A stretch of 44,437 nt of DNA from Clostridia bacterium (GTDB taxonomy: Bacteria; Bacillota; Clostridia; UMGS1810): assembly GCA_017621495.1 (NCBI GenBank), contig JAGATB010000023.1, forward strand, positions 1 through 44,437, read 5' to 3'. Position numbers and translations under genes: made by a program. Positions 1-7,194 of the stretch are shown in pieces. Numbering within the stretch: position 1 is the first letter of the stretch; every line of letters starts with the position of its first letter. Under the pieces are notes generated by a model. The model ran no database searches. It saw only the letters and a program-made list of their open reading frames with translations, and was not told the origin of the DNA.

Positions 1-37
1 CACCGCCTGCAACTCCTCCAACAATAACTATCTTCAT
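1..37 (-). CDS. N-terminus of FAD/NAD-dependent disulfide reductase (partial)
   Basis: Only the first 12 codons lie in the window; the gene runs off the left edge. They read MKIVIVGGVAGG, the start of the dinucleotide-binding fold (GxGxxG-like) typical of CoA-disulfide reductase or NADH oxidase family flavoproteins. A GGAGGTG ribosome binding site lies just upstream and overlaps the stop region of the MATE gene, so the two are probably co-transcribed. Family is inferred from this short peptide; other FAD or NAD oxidoreductases with the same start cannot be excluded. Confidence 0.6.
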   Translation of the reverse strand, partial: MKIVIVGGVAGG

Positions 38-39
38 TT

Positions 40-1404
40 TTACACCTCCGTTATCTCTTTTAATGCCTTCTTAAACTGGAATGTAAACAGTATTGCCGTA
101 AATGTAACCGCAATAATATCTGCGACAGGTTCTGCCATATAAACCGCCTGTGTCTTGTCTGCCAATAGGCTTGGCATAATGTAAATAAGAGGAAGGAGTA
201 ATACGAATTTACGCACAACTGCAACCACAATAGAGTTTGCCGCTTTGCCAAGTGATGTAAATGTCATCTGGCAGGCTATCTGTATGCCAAAAAGTCCAAG
301 TCCGCCAAGATAAATTCTCAGCATCGGGGCTGCAAACTGTGCAAGGGTGCTATCCGATGTAAATATCTTAACAAAAACTCCCGGCACTACCATAACCGCC
401 GCCCAGAGTGCGATGGAATATGTTAAACAAGTGGTTAAAAGCAGACGGAAGGTTTTCTTAACTCTGCCCGCATTTTTAGCACCAAAATTATAGCTTGTAA
501 TGGGTTGAGCACCTTGTGCAATTCCCTGCAGGGGTAACATAGCAAACTGCATAACGCTTGTCATAATAGTCATAGCACCGACTGCAATATCTCCACCGTA
601 TTTAAGAAGTGAAGAATTAAAGCAAACAGAAATCACACTTTCGCTCGACTGCATAACAAACGCAGCTGTTCCAAGTGCGATGCAAGGCAGAATTATGTCT
701 GCTCTAAGTTTCAGATTTTCTTTCTTTATTTTGAGCTGTGTTTTTTTACCGCAAAGGAAAGAGATAATCCATACACAGGAAAGCATCTGCGAAATAATGG
801 TTGCAAGCGCCGCACCTTTTACCCCCATTTGGAATCCAAAAATAAATATTGGGTCAAGCACAATATTACACACCGCACCGATAATGACTGAAACCATCGA
901 TGTAGTGGTAAAACCCTGTGCTGTAATAAATGTATTCATACCCAGGGTCATTTGCACAAACAGAGTGCCAATGGCATATATGCTCATATAATCGGTGGCA
1001 TAACCGATTGTGTTTTCACTTGCACCAAAGGCAAGGAGCAAATCCTTGTTCCATATAAGCAAAACTGCGGTCAGTATGACTGACACAACAATCTGCAAGC
1101 TAAAACAGTTTCCGAGCGTCTTTTCGGCTGATTCGGTATCCTTTTCGCCCATAAAGATAGACGCTCTCGGTGCACCGCCTGAGCTTACCAATGCTGCAAA
1201 CGCTGAAACAAGCATAATTATCGGCATACAAACACCAACACCCGTAAGTGCCAAACTGCCATCACCAGGCATATGACCTATGTATATGCGGTCAACTATA
1301 TTGTAAAGCATATTGATAAGCTGTGCCACAACTGTCGGGATTGACAGCTTAAGCAAAAGCTTACCAATAGGCTCGTTTGCTAAAAATTCTCTTTTGTTAT
1401 CCAT
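40..1404 (-). CDS. MATE family multidrug/sodium antiporter
   Basis: A polytopic inner-membrane protein of 454 residues, the usual length for MATE exporters, with about 12 hydrophobic segments. The N-terminus (NEPIGKLLLKLSIPTVVAQ) and the following NMLYNIVDRIYIGH segment are typical of the MatE domain, which occurs twice. MATE proteins export cationic drugs or metabolites using Na+ or H+ gradients; the substrate cannot be read here. An in-frame ATG lies 15 codons upstream, inside the preceding Spx/ArsC-like gene. I prefer the ATG at 1404 because it follows an AGGTG site and starts right after that gene's stop. Probably in one operon with the genes on both sides. Confidence 0.9.
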   Translation of the reverse strand: MDNKREFLANEPIGKLLLKLSIPTVVAQLINMLYNIVDRIYIGHMPGDGSLALTGVGVCMPIIMLVSAFAALVSSGGAPRASIFMGEKDTESAEKTLGNCFSLQIVVSVILTAVLLIWNKDLLLAFGASENTIGYATDYMSIYAIGTLFVQMTLGMNTFITAQGFTTTSMVSVIIGAVCNIVLDPIFIFGFQMGVKGAALATIISQMLSCVWIISFLCGKKTQLKIKKENLKLRADIILPCIALGTAAFVMQSSESVISVCFNSSLLKYGGDIAVGAMTIMTSVMQFAMLPLQGIAQGAQPITSYNFGAKNAGRVKKTFRLLLTTCLTYSIALWAAVMVVPGVFVKIFTSDSTLAQFAAPMLRIYLGGLGLFGIQIACQMTFTSLGKAANSIVVAVVRKFVLLLPLIYIMPSLLADKTQAVYMAEPVADIIAVTFTAILFTFQFKKALKEITEV

Positions 1405-1405
1405 T

Positions 1406-1762
1406 TTATAAAACACCTTTTTCTCTCCATTCACTTTCTTTGAATCCAATCAAAACGAAGTCATTACCAATAACAAGGGGGCGTTTTACAAGCATTCCAT
1501 CTGTTGCAAGTAACTTCAACTGTTCTTCTTCGGACATAGTAGGTAGCTTATCCTTAAGCTCCATTGACTTATACAAAAGTCCTGATGTATTAAAGAATCG
1601 CTTTAAAGGGAGTTCACTTGTTTTGTACCAAGAAGATAACTCTTCAAAACTCGGATTATCTTCCTTTATATCACGAAGTTCATATTCTATATTGTTGTCA
1701 TCAAGCCACTTCTTCGCCTTTTGACAAGTTGTACATTTAGGGTAACAGATAAATTTAATCAT
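1406..1762 (-). CDS. ArsC/Spx/MgsR-family thioredoxin-fold protein
   Basis: 118 residues, matching the Spx/ArsC-like family. The N-terminus MIKFICYPKCTTCQKAKKWL carries a CxxC pair at residues 10 and 13, the position of the redox switch in Spx. A later KRPLVIG segment matches the conserved RP motif of ArsC-type folds. Members either reduce arsenate or bind RNA polymerase as thiol-stress regulators; the CxxC favours a Spx/MgsR-like or glutaredoxin-like role over classical ArsC, but this is not settled. The start at 1762 is chosen for its GGAG site; a longer in-frame start overlaps the upstream esterase gene. It sits directly before the MATE exporter. Confidence 0.8.
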   Translation of the reverse strand: MIKFICYPKCTTCQKAKKWLDDNNIEYELRDIKEDNPSFEELSSWYKTSELPLKRFFNTSGLLYKSMELKDKLPTMSEEEQLKLLATDGMLVKRPLVIGNDFVLIGFKESEWREKGVL

Positions 1763-1794
1763 GGTTTCTCCTTTTCGTTTATCATCAAATTTCG

Positions 1795-2859
1795 TCATTT
1801 TTCGGCTCGTGTCAGGGCCGACGAACAGTGAATAATAACTTCCGACAAAGCTTTAGCCATAGAAGCGAAGCCGAAATCTGTCGGATGGCAATTGTCTACA
1901 GTTCCCGAATCTTCGCATAGTTCGGTCAGTGCTTCTCCATCTATAAAATATACATTATTATCACCCGATAAAATCGCATTACGATAGGTTGTTTCAATTA
2001 TGTTTCGTCTTGTTTTTTCCTCTTCGGTTAAAAAATGTTTCGGGCGAGACATCATTACCACAGGTAAAAGTGGATTCTTCTCTCTTATTGCCTTAAACAT
2101 TTTTTCGTGAGTTTTTTCAAGATGCTCAACTGTGGGAGCATTATGGTCGTAATCATAAACAAAAATTGACATATCTAAATTTTTGATATAATCAATCATC
2201 TCATCCTCCGCCTTTGCATTACCGGAAAATCCAAGATTTATGTAATCGTAATTAAAAGTTCTCGAAATAATTGCCTGATAACTCATTCCCGGTCTTGATG
2301 CACACCCACCCTGTGTAATGGAAGAACCATAATATACAATCGGTTTATCATTTTTATATGCTTTAGCTTCTGATACATAAGCGGTGTCCTGCAAACCAAT
2401 AAATAATTCGCAAACATTGGAATAAAGCGGAAAATTAATTGTTATTTCCCGTCGTTCTTTTTTTTCAAATTCAAAAATGCTTTCATACCCGTCTTCAACA
2501 TCAAACGGAGGAACAAATGTTTTTGCGTAATAATTATCAGCATACAAATCAAAACCTATAGACCCTGTTAGGGCAAAATGAGGCATTTTCCCTAAACCAT
2601 CCATTTTAACACAGATAGCTATATAGGAGCTGTCTGTAACAAACCTTACTCTACCGCCTGCAGTATTTGAATGAAGAGCATATACCCCTTCACTTACACT
2701 TTTCGCAACTTCTTCAGGCATTCGCCTATATTTACCGTTTTCCTTGAAAACTCCATAAACCTTAAATGGAGCCTCATCAATTTTATGAAACTTGATATCC
2801 TTTTTATCTATTTTTGTTTTGATTGTAAAATTTTCATCTACCTTAGAAATATCAAACAT
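1795..2859 (-). CDS. Two-domain SGNH/GDSL hydrolase (carbohydrate esterase-like)
   Basis: 354 residues without a signal peptide, so probably cytoplasmic. The first half is a beta-rich domain with a GFDLY motif, as in the GxDLY domain that precedes some GDSL lipases. The second half is an SGNH hydrolase: YYGSSITQGG around residue 176 supplies the nucleophile serine (block I), NLGFSGNAK resembles block II, and DNCHPTDFG near residue 320 supplies the Asp-His pair. Related enzymes deacetylate sugars or small esters; the substrate is unknown. The GAGGA site before 2859 supports the start. It lies between the YugP-like protease and the Spx-like gene. Confidence 0.82.
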   Translation of the reverse strand: MFDISKVDENFTIKTKIDKKDIKFHKIDEAPFKVYGVFKENGKYRRMPEEVAKSVSEGVYALHSNTAGGRVRFVTDSSYIAICVKMDGLGKMPHFALTGSIGFDLYADNYYAKTFVPPFDVEDGYESIFEFEKKERREITINFPLYSNVCELFIGLQDTAYVSEAKAYKNDKPIVYYGSSITQGGCASRPGMSYQAIISRTFNYDYINLGFSGNAKAEDEMIDYIKNLDMSIFVYDYDHNAPTVEHLEKTHEKMFKAIREKNPLLPVVMMSRPKHFLTEEEKTRRNIIETTYRNAILSGDNNVYFIDGEALTELCEDSGTVDNCHPTDFGFASMAKALSEVIIHCSSALTRAEK

Positions 2860-2913
2860 ATTAATTATCCTCTTTTCCTAATTAGTGCGAATATTGATCT
2901 CATAACATTAGAT

Positions 2914-3645
2914 TTATCTTCTTTTATTGCTTCTTCCAAACATTAACAGAACCCTGAACAGAAACCTCAAAAAATATACAAGTGATGTCAGCATTGATGC
3001 AAGATATGTCAATGCTGCCGCAGACAACACCGCTGTTGCCCCTTTGACTTCATCCTCTGCCAGAATACCTTCTGACAGAAGCATATTTTTTGCCCGGCGG
3101 CTTGCATTAAGCTCCACGGGTAATGTCACCAAAGTAAACAGAAAAGACAATCCGTATAAAGCAACGCCGAGCATCGCAACATAAAAACCTATATCCGAGC
3201 CGGCATACGAAGCACTCATTTCCATAATCAAGCCAACCATGACAAGAGGCATAGCAAGTCCTGAGCCGAAGTTAACCACAGGTACAATGGCTGTTCTTAT
3301 TTTGTAAAACAGATAGCCGCGCTTATTCTGCATAACGTGTCCGATTTCGTGTGCTGCAACCGCAACCGATGCAACGGAGGCACTATCATATGTGCTGTCC
3401 GACAAATTTACAATTTTCTTTGCAGGGTGATAATGATCAGAAAGCTGTCCATTCACTCTGCCGACAGATATGTCCGTTACACCGTTATTTCTCATAAGTC
3501 TCACTGCTGTATCATATCCTGTCAAACCGCTTCTGTTGCGGACTCTTCCGTATTTTGCATAAGTTGAATGTACTTTGCTGCTTGCATATCCCGAAAGGAG
3601 CATACAAAGCATTATCGCACCCAAAAACCAAAAATAATTATACAT
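2914..3645 (-). CDS. YugP-like neutral zinc metallopeptidase
   Basis: 243 residues. A hydrophobic N-terminal segment is followed by a soluble part with an HEIGH zinc-binding helix near residue 99 (VAAHEIGHVMQ), then several membrane segments in the C-terminal half. This matches the YugP family of membrane zinc peptidases (Zn_peptidase_2). Its physiological substrate is not known. It is the first gene of the leftward run ending at the window edge. A promoter with TTGTGT, a 17-base spacer and TATAAT lies upstream at 3729-3757, and an AAGGGA site precedes the ATG. Confidence 0.9.
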   Translation of the reverse strand: MYNYFWFLGAIMLCMLLSGYASSKVHSTYAKYGRVRNRSGLTGYDTAVRLMRNNGVTDISVGRVNGQLSDHYHPAKKIVNLSDSTYDSASVASVAVAAHEIGHVMQNKRGYLFYKIRTAIVPVVNFGSGLAMPLVMVGLIMEMSASYAGSDIGFYVAMLGVALYGLSFLFTLVTLPVELNASRRAKNMLLSEGILAEDEVKGATAVLSAAALTYLASMLTSLVYFLRFLFRVLLMFGRSNKRR

Positions 3646-3728
3646 ATCATCAATCCCTTCACATTCGACGATTTCAAGCTTTGATTGTGTTTAATATATG
3701 ATTTTTTAATTAAACTTTTTACATTCTT

Positions 3729-3757
3729 ATTATAAACCAAATATTCTCAAAACACAA
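3729..3757 (-). promoter_or_regulatory. Predicted promoter of the yugP-like operon
   Basis: On the minus strand, TTGTGT (-35) is separated by 17 bases from TATAAT (-10). It lies about 85 bases upstream of the protease start. The -10 is a perfect consensus and the -35 matches partly. Confidence 0.6.
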
Positions 3758-3812
3758 CAGATATGTTAAAATATTCTATATAAAATTATATAAAATTATT
3801 TATTAAAAATTA

Positions 3813-3841
3813 TTGACTACTATAGCAATATATGGTACAAT
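3813..3841 (+). promoter_or_regulatory. Predicted sigma-70 promoter of the putative small RNA
   Basis: TTGACT and TACAAT are separated by exactly 17 bases and are followed by no coding start, but by a large imperfect stem-loop and an intrinsic terminator. Transcription should start near 3848. Confidence 0.65.
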
Positions 3842-3847
3842 ATTCTT

Positions 3848-4009
3848 ACCACACAAATCGAATAAAGCATATTTCAAGAGAGTGTTTTTATTTTTGATAA
3901 AAATGCATTCTCTATTTGTGCATTCCTTGTGATATGCCAAATGATTTGTGTGGTAACAAACATGAGTTATGCATTTTTTGTGCATCGGCTTATGTTGATG
4001 CACTTTTTT
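3848..4009 (+). ncRNA. Putative structured small RNA, family not recognised
   Basis: No credible protein is encoded here. The predicted transcript begins inside a 14-base arm (3846-3859) that pairs perfectly with 3943-3956. Within this outer stem, GCAUAU pairs with AUAUGC, and an inner hairpin joins an AGAGAGUG side to a GCAUUCUCU side around a U-rich loop. It ends in a GTGCATC / GATGCAC hairpin (3980-4003) followed by six T's. The length of about 160 bases is in the range of 6S RNA, but I see no clear 6S central bubble and make no family call. If termination leaks, a second terminator at 4051-4078 would give about 230 bases. A downstream metal transporter has its own promoter, so this looks free-standing rather than a leader. 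Confidence 0.5.
3980..4009 (+). terminator. Intrinsic terminator of the putative small RNA
   Basis: A perfect 7-bp stem (GTGCATC with GATGCAC, 10-base loop) is followed directly by TTTTTT. Confidence 0.65.
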
Positions 4010-4050
4010 AATTTGCAGACTCTGTTTCAAATGTTGCTGCACACTTTTGA

Positions 4051-4080
4051 GAAATCCGCTTAAACAGCGGATTTCTTAAT
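4051..4080 (+). terminator. Second intrinsic terminator, 10-bp stem
   Basis: GAAATCCGCT pairs with AGCGGATTTC across a 5-base loop and is followed by TTAATTTT. It lies between the small RNA and the ZIP promoter and probably insulates the two. Confidence 0.65.
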
Positions 4081-4177
4081 TTTATGAAGCAACTATTAAG
4101 GCACTCGCAACGCAGTAAAAAACAGTATTTATTCTACCACATTTACAGAATTAATGCAATAACAAATAAATTTTAGG

Positions 4178-4206
4178 TTTACAAAATGTGGCTTAGATGG
4201 TACAAT
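4178..4206 (+). promoter_or_regulatory. Predicted promoter of the ZIP transporter gene
   Basis: TTTACA and TACAAT with a 17-base spacer lie about 25 bases before the ATG, just upstream of an AGGAGG ribosome binding site. Confidence 0.65.
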
Positions 4207-4230
4207 ATAAGTATATCAGGAGGCGATAAT

Positions 4231-4983
4231 ATGGAAATGGTATTACTCACTGCTCTTGGGGTTGGCGGAGCGACGGTGATAGGTGCTGTAATTGGATTTA
4301 TTTTCAAAGAAATGTCACACAGGTTTTCTGACATTGTGTTGTCTTTTGCGGCGGGAGTTATGCTGGCGGCAGCTGTGCTGGGACTCATACTGCCCGCTGT
4401 GGAATACGGTGGCAAATACGGTCTCTTAATAACAATTGCAGGTATTTTTGCCGGTGCGGTTTGTCTCAATCTTATTGATAAGCTGGTACCGCACCTTCAC
4501 AAGCTTGTGGGTGCAGATATAGAAGCACATGAAAATACTAATTTAAGCAAGGTACTGCTGTTCGTCACAGCCATTGCAATACACAACCTGCCCGAAGGAA
4601 TAGCTGCAGGCGTGGGATTTGGCTCCGGTGATACGTCACAGGCACTTATGATAGCCGGAGGTATAGCCTTGCAAAATATACCGGAAGGTATGGTAATCAT
4701 AGGTCCTATGCTGGCATCCGGCGTAACTGCACGAAAAACATTTATATGCGCCATGTTAACAGGACTTGTGGAAGTAGCAGGAACTCTCGTAGGCTACTTT
4801 GCTGTAAGCATAGCATCGGCTATACTGCCCTTTGCTCTTGCCTTTGCAGGAGGCACTATGCTGTATGTAATAAGTGATGAGATGATACCCGAAACTCATG
4901 CACATGGAAGTGAGCGAGGTGCAACATACGGGCTTTTGGCGGGATTTTGCATTATGCTTATAAGTGATGTTTTATTGGGGTAA
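4231..4983 (+). CDS. ZIP family metal transporter
   Basis: 250 residues with about eight membrane segments, the normal size for a bacterial ZIP (ZupT/GufA-like) divalent-metal importer. The metal-path motifs HNLPEG (near residue 118, segment IV) and QNIPEG (near residue 148, segment V) are both present. In ZIP proteins these His, Asn and Glu residues line the binuclear metal site; zinc, iron or manganese are possible substrates. The start at 4231 is fixed by AGGAGG seven bases upstream; the longer in-frame ATG at 4186 lies within the promoter. It appears to be a single-gene unit with its own promoter. No metal-riboswitch fold was recognised before it. Confidence 0.92.
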   Translation: MEMVLLTALGVGGATVIGAVIGFIFKEMSHRFSDIVLSFAAGVMLAAAVLGLILPAVEYGGKYGLLITIAGIFAGAVCLNLIDKLVPHLHKLVGADIEAHENTNLSKVLLFVTAIAIHNLPEGIAAGVGFGSGDTSQALMIAGGIALQNIPEGMVIIGPMLASGVTARKTFICAMLTGLVEVAGTLVGYFAVSIASAILPFALAFAGGTMLYVISDEMIPETHAHGSERGATYGLLAGFCIMLISDVLLG

Positions 4984-4995
4984 TATAAAGAGTAC

Positions 4996-5028
4996 ACTTC
5001 AAAACCACTTCAAAACCACTTCAAAACC
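4996..5028. repeat. Three tandem 11-bp repeats
   Basis: ACTTCAAAACC is repeated three times without error immediately downstream of the ZIP gene. It ends seven bases before the 171-bp long repeat begins. No function is evident. Confidence 0.85.
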
Positions 5029-5034
5029 GCACAT

Positions 5035-5205
5035 AATTTTCTTGATTTTACCATTTATTTGTGATATACTATTAATAATATTATGCTTATGCAAAATTGC
5101 GGAGCATACGGAACGACGAGGGCGTCGTTCCCTACTGTTTCGTAATGAGCAAGTTTTACAGCAAATACATAATTAATTAAAAAAGGACGGTAATGACCGT
5201 GATGC
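5035..5205 (+). repeat. 171-bp direct repeat, copy A (promoter, hairpin and leader)
   Basis: This segment matches 28517-28687 with six substitutions and no gaps (about 96.5% identity). It holds a promoter (TTGATT, 17 bases, TATACT; 5042-5070), a REP-like hairpin (GGAACGACG pairing with CGTCGTTCC, 5110-5131) and an AAGGACGG ribosome binding site with an ATG. In copy B this is the natural leader of the Lrp-type gene. Here the match stops after GATGC, exactly where a truncated GH18 reading frame begins. Confidence 0.92.
5042..5070 (+). promoter_or_regulatory. Promoter inside repeat copy A
   Basis: TTGATT and TATACT are separated by 17 bases, matching the promoter in copy B except for one base in the -35. 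It now points into the GH18 remnant. Confidence 0.55.
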
Positions 5206-5671
5206 TCTGTGTGACAATGCGGATTATATAATGCTAATGGCATATGACGAATACTACGCTTCAAGCAAAACCGCAGGCTCTGTGGCAAGTCTGGACTGGA
5301 CAGAGGATTCCATAAAGAAAACACTGAATGAAGTGAGTGCGGACAAGCTGGTGCTGGGAATACCCTTCTATATGCGATATTTTGAGGTTACGGGCACCAA
5401 GGTAACCTCCAGCAAGGCAATAAGCATGCAGACGGCATACGACCTGATACAGGCGAATAACCCCACCTACACATATATGGAAAGTGACGGACAATACAAG
5501 ATATCATGGAAAAGCGGAAACAAAACCTGCATATTCTGGCTGGAAAATTCCGATACCATAGCCAAGCGTGTGCAGCTGGCAAACGACCATAGCCTCGCCG
5601 GTGTGGCAAGCCGGAGACGAGGGCTTGAAGTGAGTAAAATATGGTCTGTGATAAATGAAAATCTGGATTAA
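5201..5671 (+). pseudogene. 5'-truncated GH18 glycoside hydrolase remnant
   Basis: The frame from 5201 encodes the C-terminal third of a GH18 barrel: LCDNADYIMLMAYDEYY, then a segment with LVLGIPFYMR and a GVAS..RGLE tail, as in LysM-linked spore or cell-wall GH18 enzymes. The catalytic DxxDxDxE strand, which lies upstream in the family, is missing. The tail reads GVASRRRGLE where the family usually has a Trp after GVAS, suggesting decay. There is no proper start: the ATG codons of the upstream repeat are out of frame, and the internal ATGs at 5231 and 5237 lack a clear ribosome binding site. The fragment is fused at about 5205 to repeat copy A. It is probably non-functional. Confidence 0.8.
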
Positions 5672-5679
5672 TGAATTGA

Positions 5680-5710
5680 CCCCTGCCCGTTTTTCGGGCA
5701 GGGGTATTAT
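5680..5710 (+). terminator. Strong intrinsic terminator after the GH18 remnant
   Basis: A GC-rich 10-bp stem, CCCCTGCCCG with CGGGCAGGGG around five T's, starts nine bases after the stop and is followed by TATTAT. It may also serve the converging ROK gene. Confidence 0.7.
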
Positions 5711-5740
5711 AAACTGTTTAATAAATGACTGTTCCTTGAG

Positions 5741-6670
5741 TTATTGCCTGTTCATGCCATACTTAGCGACACATATAGCCGCCATATCCCCTATGGATTC
5801 ACCAAGTTGCGAAGGTACAATTTCACAAGCATTTTTGGTATATTCAAGGCACTCGTTTGCAATCTGCCTTTCCATTTCACTGCGCATGAGATGGCCGCAT
5901 CTTTGAAATATACTTCCTATAATAATCTTTTGTGGGTTAAGTACATCAATCAATATTGCCAAACCCTTACCAAGAATCTTACCGCATTGAGAATAAATTT
6001 CCAGTGCATCCTTATCACCTTTTTCTGCCGCTTCTGCAATACTTTTTGCTGTTATTTGACCGATTGAGTCATGATATGTAATGCTTTTTCCTGCAAGCAG
6101 TTTATCTGCCTTATAAAGTTCCCCAAGCTGAGCAATACCACCACCGGAGCAATAGCCTTCAAACGAACCGGCTTTACCGAATCCAATTGGTCCGGTATCG
6201 CTCATTCTGATATGACCCACTTCACCGGCACAATCACAAGTACCGCTATATAACTGTCCGTTAAGTATCATTCCGGCACCCATTCCGGTTCCAAATGTCA
6301 AAAAAATCATATTATCCGTACCTCTGCCGGCTCCGTATGTCCATTCTGCCAATGCACCTGCATCAGCGTCGTTTTTCAAAAATACAGGGACATTAAATCT
6401 TTTATTAAGAATTTTTACGATTTCTACATTTCTCCAATCTGTCAAATTAGGAGGCGAAATAATTATTCCCTTCTTTGAATCAAGCGGACCACCGCAGCTT
6501 ATTCCTATCGCATCGCACTTTCCCAATTGCTCAACCGAAATAAGAATCTTATCTAAAGTTTCCATATAGGATGCAGTAGAAAATTTATGTTTTTCCAATA
6601 TATCTCCCTTTTCATTTCCAAGGACTACGGCACATTTTGTACCACCAATATCTATGCCTATAAACTTCAT
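5741..6670 (-). CDS. ROK family sugar kinase
   Basis: 309 residues with the ASKHA fold. The N-terminal phosphate-binding motif is IGIDIGGTKCAV, followed by a sugar-binding segment FLKNDADAGALAEWTYG containing the catalytic-type Asp, and LTFGTGMGAGMILNG. The Cys-rich zinc loop of classical ROK proteins (CxCGxxGC) is replaced by a Gly-rich stretch ending EGYCSGGG, as in several clostridial glucokinase-like members. It would phosphorylate a hexose or related sugar in the cytoplasm. No HTH domain is present, so it is an enzyme rather than a NagC/XylR repressor. The start at 6670 follows an AGGTG site. It lies just beyond the terminator of the pectin operon and could support it or be independent. 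Confidence 0.88.
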   Translation of the reverse strand: MKFIGIDIGGTKCAVVLGNEKGDILEKHKFSTASYMETLDKILISVEQLGKCDAIGISCGGPLDSKKGIIISPPNLTDWRNVEIVKILNKRFNVPVFLKNDADAGALAEWTYGAGRGTDNMIFLTFGTGMGAGMILNGQLYSGTCDCAGEVGHIRMSDTGPIGFGKAGSFEGYCSGGGIAQLGELYKADKLLAGKSITYHDSIGQITAKSIAEAAEKGDKDALEIYSQCGKILGKGLAILIDVLNPQKIIIGSIFQRCGHLMRSEMERQIANECLEYTKNACEIVPSQLGESIGDMAAICVAKYGMNRQ

Positions 6671-6703
6671 TTTAATCACCTGCATTATGTTATTAATCAA
6701 GCA

Positions 6704-6748
6704 TAAAAGCTACTTTGCCACACAAGCATATTATTTTGTGTGGCAAAG
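6704..6748 (-). terminator. Terminator of the pectin operon
   Basis: A perfect 13-bp inverted repeat (6713-6725 with 6736-6748, core GCCACACAA / TTGTGTGGC, 10-base loop) follows the stop of the esterase tail. On the minus strand it is followed by a short CTTTTA run. It separates the long leftward operon from the ROK gene. Confidence 0.6.
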
Positions 6749-6756
6749 CATTTTAA

Positions 6757-7194
6757 TCAATTGTTTGAAATTTCAGTAATTTCTATTCGTTTTATGTATA
6801 TTTGTGAAGGTATTGCATTTGTAAGCTGTTGTGTGATATCCGATACAATCTCGTTTGCTTCCGTTGACACACTTTTCAATCGAAATTCAGCATACATCTC
6901 TCCGACGTCTCCTTGGGTTATCAGCGCACGCTGTTTAACCAATTCAGATACATCGTCGGAAACTGAGACATATTCTACGTACAGATTATGTTCTACATTG
7001 GTATTATCATCAGAATAATACACAACTCGTACAGCATAATCGGATACTTCTTCGTTGACTGTCTTAATTTGCATTGTTCCAATTCCCGTACTGTCACTTT
7101 GCAGAATAAATACAGTTTCGTCATTGAAGGCTGCGATTTTCGCACCGGTCTGTGATACAGACGTATTTTCATAGGTCTGTTTTGGTTCTAACAG
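6757..7194 (-). pseudogene. Severed C-terminal part of the CE12-like esterase (after in-frame TGA)
   Basis: Immediately after the TGA that ends the large esterase (codon at 7195-7197), the same frame stays open for 145 codons to a TAA at 6757. The sequence continues the theme of the protein: a beta-rich segment with VRVVYYSDDN, NLYVEYVS, EFRLKS and a closing QIYIKRIEITE, closely resembling the last strands of the modules upstream. The first ATG in it is at 7074 with only a weak GGAA-type site, so independent translation is unlikely. The simplest reading is one ancestral protein of about 1196 residues broken by a nonsense change, for example TGG to TGA. Readthrough, or a sequence error, are alternatives. 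Confidence 0.65.

Noticed and set aside
3803..4042. Minus-strand open frame of 79 codons in the intergenic region
   Set aside because: It is His/Cys/Lys-rich, lacks a ribosome binding site and lies antisense to a stem-loop with terminators. A structured RNA explains the region better.
4996..5028. Tandem 11-bp repeats as iterons or a CRISPR remnant
   Set aside because: Only three short head-to-tail units with no spacers and no replication or cas genes nearby.
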